Origin: Bordetella sp. H567
Lineage (GTDB): Bacteria; Pseudomonadota; Gammaproteobacteria; Burkholderiales; Burkholderiaceae_B
Assembly: GCF_001704295.1 (NCBI RefSeq)
Contig: NZ_CP012334.1
Span: forward strand, 1,562,084 to 1,626,083
Direction: 5' to 3'
Length of the DNA: 64,000 nt
The notes under the pieces were generated by a model. That model was not told the DNA's origin. It searched no databases and worked only from the letters and a program-made list of their open reading frames with translations. The translations under genes were made by a program, and so were the position numbers. Below are positions 31,585 to 40,825 of this stretch, one piece after another. The first letter of the stretch is position 1; each line of letters opens with the position of its first letter.

Positions 31585-34056
31585 CTAGCGCGTTCCGGCC
31601 GTCCGCAGAAATTCAACAATATCGGATGCCGGCAACGGCCGCGAGAACAAATACCCCTGTGCTTCGTCGAAGCCTTCGGCATGGATAACATCCAACTGCG
31701 CCTGCGTTTCCACGCCTTCCACCGTGGTGGTAATCCCCAGGCTGCGTCCGATGCCCGCGACCGCGCGCACGATGGCCAGGGATTCCCGGCCGTCCGGCAG
31801 ATCGCTGATGAAGCCGCGGTCCACCTTGATCTTGTCGAATGGGAAGGTACGCAGATAGCCCAGCGACGAATAGCCGGTGCCGAAGTCGTCCATCGCGAAC
31901 GTCACCCCCAGCCGCCGGATCTCCTGCAGGATACGCAGGTTCGTATCGCTCTCGTCTAGCATCACCGATTCCGTGATTTCCAGCTGCAGCCGGCTGGCGG
32001 CCAGCCCTGAGGCGCCGAGGGCGGCGGAAACCGTGCGCACCAGATCGCCTTTCTTGAACTGCAAGCTCGATAGGTTGACCGCGACGCCGATGTCGCCCGG
32101 CCAGGCTGCCGCTTCGCGGCACGCCGTGTACAAGACCCATTCTCCGATCGGAATGATCAGCCCGCTTTCCTCGGCCAGGGGAATGAACTCCGCCGGCGAA
32201 ATCATGCCCTTGACGGGGTGGCGCCACCGAATCAGCGCCTCGCAGCAGGTGACCTTGTTCGATGCCAGTTCGATCTGCGGCTGGAAGTACAGTTCCAGCT
32301 CGCGACGCTCGATGGCGCCCTTCAGCGCGACCTTGAGCTCCTGCCCGGCCTGGACGCTCGCGTCCATGCTGTCCACATATCGTCGATACGTGCTTCGTCC
32401 GCCGGATTTCGCGCGATAAAGCGCGACATCGGCGGCCCGGATCAACTGGTCCGCGGTGTTGCCGCCCTCGGGCGCGAAAGCAATCCCCACGCTGGCGCCG
32501 ATGGTGACCGACAGTCCTTCCAGGTCGAAAGGCTCGTCCAGCGTGCGGATGATCTGCTCGGCCAAGCGGTCGGCCTCGTCGCGGTGCGCGACGGCGGGCT
32601 GTATGAGAACGAATTCGTCGCCGCCCAACCGGGCGAGGGTGCCGGCTTCGCCGGCAAATGCACGCAAGCGGTCCGCGACCCGTCGCAACAACAAGTCCCC
32701 GACGGGGTGGCCGTAGGCGTCGTTGACGGACTTGAAGCCGTCCAGGTCCAGTATCAGGATCGCCAACAGCGTGTCGGGCTTCATGTCGGCCAGCGCCCAT
32801 TCCAGCCGCTCCCGGGTAAGGACCCGGTTCGGCAGGTTGGTCAGGGCATCGTGCCGGGACATGTGCACGATCTGGGTTTGGGCCTGGAAACGCTCCTGCT
32901 CCGCTCTGCGGCGGTCGGATATGTCGCGGAAGAATATCGAAAGTCCTTCTTCCGTGGGGGCGGCCTGGACCTCCAGCCATATGCCCAGGCTTGCCAGATA
33001 TTCCTCGAACGTGATGGACTCCCGCGTCGCCACGGCTTTCCTGTACTGCGCGGCAAACGCGCCGTCCACTTCCTCCGGATACAGATGCCAAATGCTCTGG
33101 CCGATCGCCTCGTCCCCCAGGCCGAGCAGCCGCCGCGCCTTGGTATTCATGTAGGTCAGCCGCCAGTCGTGGTCCACCACCCAAACGCAATCCAGCGTGC
33201 TCTCCAGGACGGACGCAAGCCGGTCCGCGGCCTTCTCGGCCGCGCGCAGTGCCGACTCGGTCACATCGCGGGCGGCCTGCGCTTCGGTGATATCGCGCCA
33301 GATGGTCAGGATACGGACCACCTTGCCCTCCTTGTCCACGACAGGCGAGGCGATCACGTCCATGCAGCGGACCTTCCCGTCATGCGCCGTGATGGTCAGC
33401 TCGAACCTGGCGCGCTTGCCCGCTCGCGCGCGGGAAAACGCTGCCTGTATCGCCGGGGCATGCTCGGGCGCCACCACGCGTTCCCATCGCGCCTCGCCCG
33501 GGTCCGCGTCCTCCGACAAACCGAAGATCTCCCGTCCAGCCGGATTCATCAGCAGCGGTTTCTCGGTCAGGTCCAGGAGACGGACGCAATCGGGGCTGCT
33601 TTCGAACATGCTGCGGATAAGCGCCTCGCCTTCCCGCAGGACCCGCTCGGCTTCCCGCAGCTGCGTCACATCCGTGATCATGGCGATCAGGAAGCGGCGA
33701 AGCTGGTCGACGTCGGGCAGCACGACGCAATGCTTGTGCGTGACCAGGGTCCTGCTGCCTTGCGGCGATGTGATGGTTTCCTCGAAAACACGTTCCTCGC
33801 CGGTCGCGAACACCGAGCGATCGACCGCGACGACGGCGTCGGCCTCCTCGCGCGGCAGGAAGTCGTGGTCCGTTTTTCCGATGACCTCCGCCAGGGGACG
33901 CCGCAGCATCGTACAGGCCGGCGGATTCAGATAGACGAAGCGAAACTGCTCATCCTTGACGATGACGGGATGCCGGAATCCCGCGAAGATGGCGTTCAAT
34001 ATTCCCGGCGCGCTAACCCGCCAGTCCGGCTGGTTCGTAGGTATAGCGACAGACAT
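31585..34056 (-). CDS. PAS-GGDEF-EAL cyclic-di-GMP signalling protein
   Basis: An 823-residue cytoplasmic protein with three PAS domains (about 15-130, 135-260 and 270-385), then GGDEF (LARLGGDEFVL, motif near residue 480) and EAL (CEALIRWRHP). EAL catalytic blocks are intact: EITESVM, MDDFGTGYSSLGYL, IKVDRGF and VEGVETQ. The RxxD inhibitory site before GGDEF is absent (EAGT there). It could make or degrade c-di-GMP, and phosphodiesterase activity seems secure from motifs. GGGAG lies 8 bp before the ATG. No membrane segment, so the PAS domains read an internal cue. Confidence 0.92.
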   Translation of the reverse strand: MSVAIPTNQPDWRVSAPGILNAIFAGFRHPVIVKDEQFRFVYLNPPACTMLRRPLAEVIGKTDHDFLPREEADAVVAVDRSVFATGEERVFEETITSPQGSRTLVTHKHCVVLPDVDQLRRFLIAMITDVTQLREAERVLREGEALIRSMFESSPDCVRLLDLTEKPLLMNPAGREIFGLSEDADPGEARWERVVAPEHAPAIQAAFSRARAGKRARFELTITAHDGKVRCMDVIASPVVDKEGKVVRILTIWRDITEAQAARDVTESALRAAEKAADRLASVLESTLDCVWVVDHDWRLTYMNTKARRLLGLGDEAIGQSIWHLYPEEVDGAFAAQYRKAVATRESITFEEYLASLGIWLEVQAAPTEEGLSIFFRDISDRRRAEQERFQAQTQIVHMSRHDALTNLPNRVLTRERLEWALADMKPDTLLAILILDLDGFKSVNDAYGHPVGDLLLRRVADRLRAFAGEAGTLARLGGDEFVLIQPAVAHRDEADRLAEQIIRTLDEPFDLEGLSVTIGASVGIAFAPEGGNTADQLIRAADVALYRAKSGGRSTYRRYVDSMDASVQAGQELKVALKGAIERRELELYFQPQIELASNKVTCCEALIRWRHPVKGMISPAEFIPLAEESGLIIPIGEWVLYTACREAAAWPGDIGVAVNLSSLQFKKGDLVRTVSAALGASGLAASRLQLEITESVMLDESDTNLRILQEIRRLGVTFAMDDFGTGYSSLGYLRTFPFDKIKVDRGFISDLPDGRESLAIVRAVAGIGRSLGITTTVEGVETQAQLDVIHAEGFDEAQGYLFSRPLPASDIVEFLRTAGTR

Positions 34057-34248
34057 CCCATGCTCCCGATGTATGCAGGGCCGCCCTGCGTTTGGCGGCG
34101 TTCTGGTCCTGCTCTATTGCGCCTATGATTTCGACGTCTGGCAATACTATGCGATTTGAAAAGGACCGGCGCCGCTTGCCGCATGCGCAGGAATCGCGCC
34201 GCACGCGGAATTGACGCACCCAAGCCACAACATGGACAGGAGACAAGC

Positions 34249-34989
34249 ATGACTGCCGAGACCTGGTCGGACCGGACGATACTGATAACGGGCGCCGCGG
34301 GCGGCATCGGCGCGGCCTGCGCGCGCCAGCTGGATGCGTTGGGGGTTTCGGTGATCCTGGTGGACCGCGACGAAGCCGCGCTGAGGCGCGTGGCCGCGAC
34401 GCTGCGTCCGGACGGCGCGCACCGCGCGCTCGCCGCGGACCTGAGCGAGCCCGGGGCCTGCCGCCAGCTTTTCGATACGACCGGTGAACTGTATGGGGTG
34501 GTCCACATGGCCGGTATCTACCAGGCGGACGACCTGACGCCGGAAAGCCGCGCGGTGTGGGACCGCACCATGTCGGTGAACCTGGATATGGCCTTCGACC
34601 TGGCCAGCGCGGCAGCGCCGCGCTTGCGCGCCCCGGACGGGCGCGCCGCGCGCATCGTGATGGCCGCCTCGCTGGCCTATCGGCGAGGCTCCTTCGACCA
34701 TCTGGCGTATTCCGCGTCCAAGGGCGGCATCGCGGGACTGACGCGCGCGCTGTCGCGCCGATTGGCCCCGGACGTGCTGGTCAATGCCGTGGCCCCGGGC
34801 ATCATCGATACGGCCATGCCCGCCGGGCTGATCGCAGCGCGCGGCGACGCACTGCGGCGCGAGATCCCGCTGGGCCGCTGGGGCAGTGCCGATGAAGTCG
34901 CCGGCACGATCGTGTTCCTGTGCAGCGATGCGGCAAGCTACATCACGGGCCAGATCATCAACATCGACGGCGGCATGGTCAACGGCTGA
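34249..34989 (+). CDS. Short-chain dehydrogenase/reductase
   Basis: A 246-residue Rossmann oxidoreductase. The cofactor motif is ITGAAGGIGAACA at residues 12-24, then VHMAGIYQ (NAG-like), the Ser of VMAASLAYRRGS, YSASKGG (YxxxK catalytic pair), VNAVAPGIIDT and YITGQIINIDGG. The ATG at 34249 has AGGAG 8 bp upstream; a reading from 34156 is unlikely. It is divergent from the GGDEF-EAL gene and lies upstream of a transporter and other catabolic genes, so it may oxidise a hydroxy compound in that pathway. Confidence 0.9.
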   Translation: MTAETWSDRTILITGAAGGIGAACARQLDALGVSVILVDRDEAALRRVAATLRPDGAHRALAADLSEPGACRQLFDTTGELYGVVHMAGIYQADDLTPESRAVWDRTMSVNLDMAFDLASAAAPRLRAPDGRAARIVMAASLAYRRGSFDHLAYSASKGGIAGLTRALSRRLAPDVLVNAVAPGIIDTAMPAGLIAARGDALRREIPLGRWGSADEVAGTIVFLCSDAASYITGQIINIDGGMVNG

Positions 34990-35090
34990 AGCGCACCCCC
35001 TCGGGGTGACCACTCCCGCCCGCTTCGCCACCAACGGCATGCCCCGCAAGGGAGGGCGCGGCTGCGTAGCGTCTCCTCGGGTAAACCCCA

Positions 35091-35107
35091 GGTCAATAAT
35101 ATTGACC
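35091..35107. promoter_or_regulatory. Operator-like palindrome upstream of MFS gene
   Basis: GGTCAAT-AAT-ATTGACC has perfect 7-bp arms. It shares GTCAATAATA with the MBL/NIPSNAP divergent region (40128-40137). Likely a regulator site; no regulator gene is adjacent. Confidence 0.5.
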
Positions 35108-35235
35108 GATTGTATGACGCGTTTTAGTCTGTGCCTGGGCCGTCCCCGCGCGTGCGCCGGTACGGTCCTGGGCCCTTACCCCGTCATCACCGGGGAATAC
35201 TCGCGACGCGATGGCCATGTCGGCATCGCCTGATC

Positions 35236-35261
35236 CCGCCGAGTCCCGGCGGAATTTTTTT
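35236..35261 (+). terminator. Hairpin with T-run before the MFS gene
   Basis: A five-pair GC stem, CCGCC/GGCGG, a 7-nt loop, AA, then seven T. It stops transcripts entering from upstream or acts as an attenuator of the MFS operon. Confidence 0.5.
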
Positions 35262-35317
35262 GTCGGATTTGTCGTCAGACAATCCGTCAATCACATCGAT
35301 AAGGAGGACGCAGCCCC

Positions 35318-36676
35318 ATGGTCTCGATCGCCCAAGCCGCGCCGGCGACGCTCGCCGACGATTCCACCGAGCAGAAACGCAAGAACGCCATCAAGGGCGC
35401 GTTCTTCTCGGAGTTCATCGACATGTTCGACATCTATCTGCCCGTGGTGGTGCTGGCCCCCGTGCTGTTCTATTTCCAGCCGCGCGGCATCGCGCCGGAA
35501 ACCGAGACCTTGCTGGCGTCGCTGGTGTTCATCACCACGCTGCTGGGCCGTCCCATCGGCGCCTTGATATTCGGCATGGTGGCCGACCGTATCGGACGCC
35601 GCAAGGCATCGATCTGGTCGGTCTCGGGTTTTGGCGTGGTCACGCTGTTGATCGGCTTGCTGCCCGGCTATGACAGCATCGGCATCGCGTCTTATCTACT
35701 GCTGGTGGCGCTGCGGTTCGTCGACGGCATTTTCCTGGGCGGCGGCTATACCGGCGCGATGCCGCTGGCCATCGAATACTCGCACAAGTCGCAGCGCGGC
35801 TTCGTCGGGGGCCTGATCCTGGCCGGGTTTCCGGCGGCCTATGTCTGCATCAACCTGGTGGCGATGCTGATGTTCGCGCTGTTTCCACTGGCCGGCGCAC
35901 AGTCGCCGTATGCGCAGGTGGGCTGGCGCATTCCGTTCCTGATCGGCGCGGGCCTGGCCGGCGTGCTGGCCTGGTACTACATCCACAAGGTTGCCGAATC
36001 GGAGATCTGGCAGACTGAGGTGCAGAAAGAGGGCGGCCGCGCCGCCGTCGCCAAGGAAAAACTTCCGCTGATGGACCTGGTGCGCGGACGCAGCGGACGC
36101 AACCTGCTGCAGGTACTGCTGCTGATGACCGGCTTTTGGCTGACCCAGAACCTGATCACCATCTATATGCCCACGGGCCTGCTGTCCGGTACCCTGCACT
36201 TGAATGCCTTCGATACCTCCGCCACCCTGCTGGTGTGTTATGCGGCGCTTTTCTTCAGCTATATCGGTTCCGGCATGCTGGGCCAGCACATCGGGCGCCG
36301 GCGCTTCTTCATCCTGGCGGGGCCCTTGATCGCTACCGTCGGGGCGGCGCTGTTCTACGCGCTGTCGCGCGCGGACGGCATGCCGCTGCCCGTGATCATG
36401 CTGCTGGTCGTGCTGCTGTCGGTACTGGTGACCTCGCCGTGGGGCGTGATCGTCACCTACATCAACGAACGGTTCGTCACCGATGTGCGCGCGACAGGCT
36501 TCGGCGTGGGGTTTAGCCTGTCCGTGATCATTCCCTCGTTCTATGCCTTCTATATGAACGGGCTGGCCAGGTTCATGCCCATGCGGGCGGCGCCGGTGGC
36601 ATTGCTGGTGATCGGGGGCGTGATCGGCACGATCGGCGCCATGATGGGTCCGGAGACCCGTGACGTGGACTTCTGA
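35318..36676 (+). CDS. MFS transporter, metabolite:H+ symporter type
   Basis: A 452-residue inner-membrane protein with 12 predicted helices. The family signature GMVADRIGRRKASI lies between helices 2 and 3 (about residues 85-100), and a GQHIGRRRFF repeat sits in the second half. The N-terminal cytoplasmic segment and EFIDMFDIYLPVVV resemble sialic-acid/aromatic-acid uptake members. AAGGAGG before the ATG predicts strong translation. It is followed after 11 bp by a dehydrogenase gene, so it probably imports the substrate of that operon. Confidence 0.9.
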   Translation: MVSIAQAAPATLADDSTEQKRKNAIKGAFFSEFIDMFDIYLPVVVLAPVLFYFQPRGIAPETETLLASLVFITTLLGRPIGALIFGMVADRIGRRKASIWSVSGFGVVTLLIGLLPGYDSIGIASYLLLVALRFVDGIFLGGGYTGAMPLAIEYSHKSQRGFVGGLILAGFPAAYVCINLVAMLMFALFPLAGAQSPYAQVGWRIPFLIGAGLAGVLAWYYIHKVAESEIWQTEVQKEGGRAAVAKEKLPLMDLVRGRSGRNLLQVLLLMTGFWLTQNLITIYMPTGLLSGTLHLNAFDTSATLLVCYAALFFSYIGSGMLGQHIGRRRFFILAGPLIATVGAALFYALSRADGMPLPVIMLLVVLLSVLVTSPWGVIVTYINERFVTDVRATGFGVGFSLSVIIPSFYAFYMNGLARFMPMRAAPVALLVIGGVIGTIGAMMGPETRDVDF

Positions 36677-36687
36677 GGATAGCGGCC

Positions 36688-37578
36688 ATGCGCAAGGACA
36701 AGGCAGGTTTCATTGGATTGGGCAATATGGGCGGCCGCATGACGCGGCGGCTGGTGCAGGCGGGCATCGCGGTCATCGGCTTCGATACCGATTCGTCGCG
36801 CGCGGCCGCCTGCGGCGCGGACGCCGCCGGCAGCGTGCGCGACGTCGTGGCCGGGGCCGACGTGGTGCTGATGTCGCTGCCGGACAGCCATGTCGTCGAG
36901 GCCGTGGTCGAAGGCCCCGACGGCGTGCTGGCGCATTGCCGCGCCGGACAGGTCGTCGTGGACCTGAGCACGGCGGCGGCAAGCTCCACCATGCGGCTGC
37001 ACAAGCTGTTCCGCGACAAAGGCGTCCATTACATCGACGCCGGCATTTCGGGCGGCGCGGCGGCGGCCGAGAAAGGCACGCTGACACTGATGATAGGCGG
37101 CGACGCCGATGCGGTGGAATCGGTGCGCTGGGTCTTCGCGCCCTTCAGCGCCAAGGCGCTGCACATGGGCGCCAGCGGCGCCGGGCACACCACCAAGCTG
37201 CTGAACAACTTCCTGAACGCGGTCAGTCTGGCCGCCACCGCGGAAGTCATGGTGGCGGGCAAGAAGGCCGGCCTGGACCTGCACCAACTGCTGGATGTAT
37301 TGAACAGCAGCAGCGGGGTGAACTTCGCCACGCAGAATCGCTTTCCCTACATCGTCGACGGCAATTACCTGGAAGGCGGCCTGACGAACAAGCTCATGAC
37401 CAAGGACGTGGTCCTGTACGTGGACCTGGCGCGCGAGCTGGGCGTGGCGACGCTCAACGCCGCGGGGCCCATGTCCTGCTTCGGGCTGGCGACCGCGCTG
37501 GGCTATGGCGACAAGATCAGCAATCGGGTGGTCGATGCGATCGGCGATGTGTCGGGCGGCGTAAGGCTCAAGGACTAG
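36688..37578 (+). CDS. NAD(P)-dependent beta-hydroxyacid dehydrogenase (HIBADH family)
   Basis: A 296-residue oxidoreductase. The nucleotide motif GFIGLGNMGGRMTRRL is at residues 6-21, VDLSTAAASST is the DxS-type substrate block, DAGISGGAAAAEKGTL is the family signature and TTKLLNNFLN carries the catalytic Lys. Relatives act on 3-hydroxyisobutyrate, tartronate semialdehyde or similar acids; this substrate is unknown. It is co-transcribed between the MFS gene (11 bp) and the CMD-like gene (12 bp). Confidence 0.9.
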   Translation: MRKDKAGFIGLGNMGGRMTRRLVQAGIAVIGFDTDSSRAAACGADAAGSVRDVVAGADVVLMSLPDSHVVEAVVEGPDGVLAHCRAGQVVVDLSTAAASSTMRLHKLFRDKGVHYIDAGISGGAAAAEKGTLTLMIGGDADAVESVRWVFAPFSAKALHMGASGAGHTTKLLNNFLNAVSLAATAEVMVAGKKAGLDLHQLLDVLNSSSGVNFATQNRFPYIVDGNYLEGGLTNKLMTKDVVLYVDLARELGVATLNAAGPMSCFGLATALGYGDKISNRVVDAIGDVSGGVRLKD

Positions 37579-37590
37579 AGGGGACGAACC

Positions 37591-38349
37591 ATGGATCTGA
37601 CCGAACGGCAGCGGAATCTGAAGGACGCCTTCGTGCGTCTGCGCGGCGCCTGGGGCCCGGAATGGGAAAGCATCCTGCGTCTGGACCCGGGCTTCTTCGA
37701 GGCCTACCTGAACCTGGCGGCAGTGCCCTGGCAGAAGAACCACCTGGAAGACAAGGTCAAGGAGTTCATCCATATCGCCGCCGATGCGGCGGCCACGCAT
37801 CTTTACCGGCCGGGGATCCGGACGCATATCGAGGCCGCCATCCGCCACGGCGCCACGCGCGAGGAACTGATGGAGGTCCTGGAGCTGACGAGCACCATCG
37901 GCATCCACGCCGCCAATGTGGGCGTGCCGCTCCTGCTGGAGGTCCTCCGGGAAGAGGGCCTGCGGGGCGGTCCGGCGCCGCTGGACGCCCGGCGGGAGGC
38001 ATTGAAGCAGGACTTCCGCAAGCACCGCGGCTATTGGCACGAAACCTTCGAAGGGCTGCTGGAGCTGGATCCGGAGTTCTTCCAGGCCTATCTGGATTTT
38101 TCGGCCGTGCCATGGCGCACCGGCGTGCTGGCCCCGAAGGTCAAGGAACTCATCTACTGCGCCTTCGACGCTTCGGCCACGCACCTGTACCTGCCGGGGC
38201 TGAAGCTGCACATGCGCAACGCCATCGGCTATGGCGCCACGCCGCACGAAATCATGGAGATGCTGGAGATCGTCAGCACCCTGGGCATCCATGGTGCCGC
38301 CGTGGCGGTTCCTATCCTGGAAGAGGCGTGGGCCGCGCGGGGCGCCTAG
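37591..38349 (+). CDS. Carboxymuconolactone decarboxylase-like protein with two CMD domains
   Basis: A 252-residue cytoplasmic protein made of an internal duplication. Repeat 1 (about 15-110) has FIHIAADAAATHLYRPGIRTHI and repeat 2 (about 135-235) has LIYCAFDASATHLYLPGLKLHM, each followed by an EELMEVLE-type helix. The CxxC of AhpD peroxidase members is missing, so a redox role is unlikely and a decarboxylase or ring-opening role more likely. It ends the MFS-dehydrogenase operon. Confidence 0.85.
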   Translation: MDLTERQRNLKDAFVRLRGAWGPEWESILRLDPGFFEAYLNLAAVPWQKNHLEDKVKEFIHIAADAAATHLYRPGIRTHIEAAIRHGATREELMEVLELTSTIGIHAANVGVPLLLEVLREEGLRGGPAPLDARREALKQDFRKHRGYWHETFEGLLELDPEFFQAYLDFSAVPWRTGVLAPKVKELIYCAFDASATHLYLPGLKLHMRNAIGYGATPHEIMEMLEIVSTLGIHGAAVAVPILEEAWAARGA

Positions 38350-38403
38350 GGTGCGGCTGGGCCCGTTTGCATCATGCACCGTACCCCGGCCCGCGCGGCG
38401 GTG

Positions 38404-39170
38404 TCACGGCGCGGACAACGACTCTGCCACGATGAGCAGGTTCTCCGGCGCCACCCGTATGATGCCGCCGCGCGGGCTGTCGACGTCGGCGATGAGCATG
38501 AACGACAAGGCGACGACCATGGGCATGATCACCAGGAAGCGGCTGCGGGATGCGGCGCTGCGCGAGCCGTAGCCGACCAGTACGTTGCCCAGCAGGCCGA
38601 TCACGATCATCAAGTACCACGCGGCCGGCGGGATGCGGTTGGACCATTCGGCCTACGTGTAGCCCTGTCGGTTGATGACATCGTTCATGCCCGATACCGC
38701 GAGCGCGTTGACGGCGTTGGGCTGCGCCGCGACGCCGGCACGCACGGCGTGCCACATCCGGGCCTGCAGTTTTTCGCTGGCCCGGTTGATCGCGTCCAGC
38801 GTGTCCTTGTCGCGCACCTGGTAGTACCTGATGCGCAGCTCCAGGTATTTGGCCAGCAGCGCGCGCAAGGCTGCCGCCTCGTCGGTGGGCAGCAGGTCCG
38901 CCCGGAGCAGCTGCGTGCCGATCGCGTTGGCTTCCTCTTCCTCGTAGTTCTTGCGCTGGTCATAGCGGCTGACGGCCATCGAAAGATTGAACCCGATGAC
39001 CAATGCCAGCAGCGTCAGCGTGGCGGACTGCACCACGCTGAAGTCCTCTCGCGCGTCGTTGCCCAGGAGGCGGCTGCGCCGCAAGAGCAGAACACCGCCC
39101 AGGCGGCAAGGGACATCGCCACAAGGCAAACGATGAAAAACAGCACTGGACGACTGATGACTTCTGCCAT
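38404..39170 (-). pseudogene. Disrupted DUF4239 (bestrophin-like) membrane protein gene
   Basis: The gene is broken twice. It begins MAEVISRPVLFFIVCLVAMS at 39170 and loses frame near 39085, where the family sequence continues in another frame (DAREDFSVVQSATLTLLALVIGFN). An in-frame TAG at 38650-38652 (RQGYT-stop-AEWSN) then splits off the last membrane segments (LMIVIGLLGNVLVGYGSRS). Assembled, the pieces give a protein of about 250 residues of the usual DUF4239 layout. Two independent lesions argue for a real pseudogene rather than one sequencing error. Confidence 0.8.
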
Positions 39171-39273
39171 TCATGACTCTCCGGTGGGATCCCGGCGCCG
39201 ATCTGCGCGGGCGCAGATGACCTATATGCGAGGGACGCGCACGCGGAGCGTACTGAATGAATACAAAATGTAT

Positions 39274-40068
39274 CTACTGCTGCGGCGGCACGTGCAATAC
39301 CGCGACTTTGCCGGCCAGAGCGGGGGTGGGCGGCGGATAGCGGAGGAGCACCTGGGGGTCGTGTCCGGGCACGATGTGGGCATGGCTGTCGGCCAGCGCT
39401 TCCAGCCGGCGGTGTCCTTCCAGCATGTCCCCGACGTTGAACACGGCGGGGAAGGGGCGGCCTTCCTCCATATTGCGGTAGTAGTGCGAGGCATCGGATG
39501 CCAGCACGACCCAACCCCGCGCCGTATGCACCCGCACCACCTGCAGGCCCTTGGTATGGCCGCCGACGTGGTGCACCGTGAGCCCGGGCGCGATCTCGGC
39601 ATCCCCGTCATGGAAGCGGACGCGGCCCGCGTAGACCTGTTCGACCATCTGCAGTACGTCGCGCAGGTTGAAGGCTTCGGCGATGCAGCGGTGCGCCATG
39701 TACCGGCCCGTGGCGTACTCCATCTCGCGGTCCTGCAGATGGAAAACGGCATTGGGATAGGCCGCCAGATTGCCGACGTGGTCATAGTGCATGTGCGTGA
39801 CGATCAGGTCGCGCACGGCGTCGACATCCACGTTCATCAACTTCATCGCGTCGCGCATGGGGTGAATCAGCTTGCGGCCGCGGGCGCGCGCTTCCTCGGC
39901 ATCGAAGCCGGCGTCCACGACCCACACGCGCGAAGCGTCGCGGATCAGCCAGACGAAATAATCCATGGGCATGGGCCCGTTGTGAGGGTCCCCGCCCAGG
40001 AAATTGGCGCTGGCCGTGCGTTGATGTTCGCCGTACTTGATGGCAAAGACTTCGTACTCGGGAAGCAT
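39274..40068 (-). CDS. Metallo-beta-lactamase-fold hydrolase (lactonase-like)
   Basis: A 264-residue cytoplasmic metalloenzyme. The zinc motif THMHYDH is at residues 91-97 (HxHxDH); a further His lies in VHHVGGHTKG, Asp in LASDASHYY and His in IVPGHDPQ. This set matches the AHL-lactonase/AttM group of the fold, with an N-terminal region FVWLIRDASRVWVVDAGFD. GGAGGAG precedes the ATG. It is divergent from the NIPSNAP gene over a palindrome, so the two are probably co-regulated. It may open a lactone in a catabolic pathway or quench quorum signals. Confidence 0.88.
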   Translation of the reverse strand: MLPEYEVFAIKYGEHQRTASANFLGGDPHNGPMPMDYFVWLIRDASRVWVVDAGFDAEEARARGRKLIHPMRDAMKLMNVDVDAVRDLIVTHMHYDHVGNLAAYPNAVFHLQDREMEYATGRYMAHRCIAEAFNLRDVLQMVEQVYAGRVRFHDGDAEIAPGLTVHHVGGHTKGLQVVRVHTARGWVVLASDASHYYRNMEEGRPFPAVFNVGDMLEGHRRLEALADSHAHIVPGHDPQVLLRYPPPTPALAGKVAVLHVPPQQ

Positions 40069-40114
40069 GGCGGGTCTCCTCCGTCCGGGATGCGGGATGG
40101 CCGATCATAGGCAA

Positions 40115-40139
40115 TGTATTACAGTCAGTCAATAATACA
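40115..40139. promoter_or_regulatory. Palindrome between MBL and NIPSNAP genes
   Basis: TGTATTA (40115-40121) and TAATACA (40133-40139) form a perfect dyad with an 11-bp centre. It overlaps GTCAATAATA, shared with the site before the MFS gene. Probably an operator for both divergent genes. Confidence 0.5.
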
Positions 40140-40203
40140 ATTCAACCCGCCGAGAAGCGCTATCATGCGTCCGCGGTTCCAACCCTCAACAGGAGATGTA
40201 CGG

Positions 40204-40530
40204 ATGATCGTCGAAATGCGTGTCTATCACTGCGCCCCCGGCCGGCTGCCGGCCCTGCATGAGCGTTTCACCACTATCACGCTAGGGTTCTTCGAAAAGT
40301 ACGGGATCGAACAGATCGGCTTCTGGACCACCCTGGCCGGCCCGAGCAACCAGGCGCTGACTTATCTGCTGAAGTGGGAAAGCCTCGCCGAGCGCGAGCA
40401 AAAGTGGAATGCCTTCCAGTCGGATCCGGAGTGGATACGGCAGCGCAATGCGACCGAAGCCGAGAAGATCATCGTGGAAAGGGTGGAGAACCAGTTCCTG
40501 GCACCGACGGCCTACTCGGCATTGCGCTAG
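40204..40530 (+). CDS. NIPSNAP family protein
   Basis: A 108-residue ferredoxin-like alpha/beta-barrel dimer domain: MIVEMRVYHCAPGRLPALHERF at the start, then YGIEQIGFWTTLAG and LTYLLKWESLAEREQKWNAFQSDPEW. The ATG at 40204 has AGGAG upstream. Bacterial NIPSNAP proteins occur beside dehydrogenases and hydrolases of organic-acid or terpene breakdown; the exact reaction is unknown. Confidence 0.88.
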   Translation: MIVEMRVYHCAPGRLPALHERFTTITLGFFEKYGIEQIGFWTTLAGPSNQALTYLLKWESLAEREQKWNAFQSDPEWIRQRNATEAEKIIVERVENQFLAPTAYSALR

Positions 40531-40597
40531 GGCCCGGCCACGCCATGTCTGGCATGGCGCTTGCAGCCTGGTCGGGTTCACTCTGGGGAGATGCAAC

Positions 40598-40822
40598 ATG
40601 GACTCAGGTCGCGATGGGCGCATGGTCAGGCATGGCGGCAGTTTTTACCATTTCCGCACCGTGGAGCAGGCGGCCGGGTTCTACCGCGGACTGCAGGAAG
40701 GCAAAAGCGTCGAATCGTGCAGGCAGCGCTGGCGTCCCAACCTGGTCCGCGTGGCCGTGGGCACCGCACCGGGCAGCGAGCGGCCGGCAAGGCCCGAGCG
40801 CGACGCCACGCCGCGGCGCTAG
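40598..40822 (+). CDS. Small hypothetical protein (74 aa)
   Basis: A 74-residue basic protein with a possible helix-containing core (GGSFYHFRTVEQAAGFYRGLQ) and an Arg/Pro-rich tail. GGGGAG lies 7 bp before the ATG. I do not recognise it. It converges on msrA with only 3 bp between the stops. Probably a real small gene. Confidence 0.5.
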   Translation: MDSGRDGRMVRHGGSFYHFRTVEQAAGFYRGLQEGKSVESCRQRWRPNLVRVAVGTAPGSERPARPERDATPRR

Positions 40823-40825
40823 GGG

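Larger units (their letters stand above)
34990..35317. other. 328-bp intergenic region with operator and terminator-like hairpin
   Basis: No gene seen. It contains the palindrome at 35091-35107 and, at 35236-35261, a CCGCC/GGCGG hairpin followed by T7 that looks like a terminator or attenuator about 60 bp before the MFS start. A strong ribosome site, AAGGAGG, precedes the MFS gene. Confidence 0.5.
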
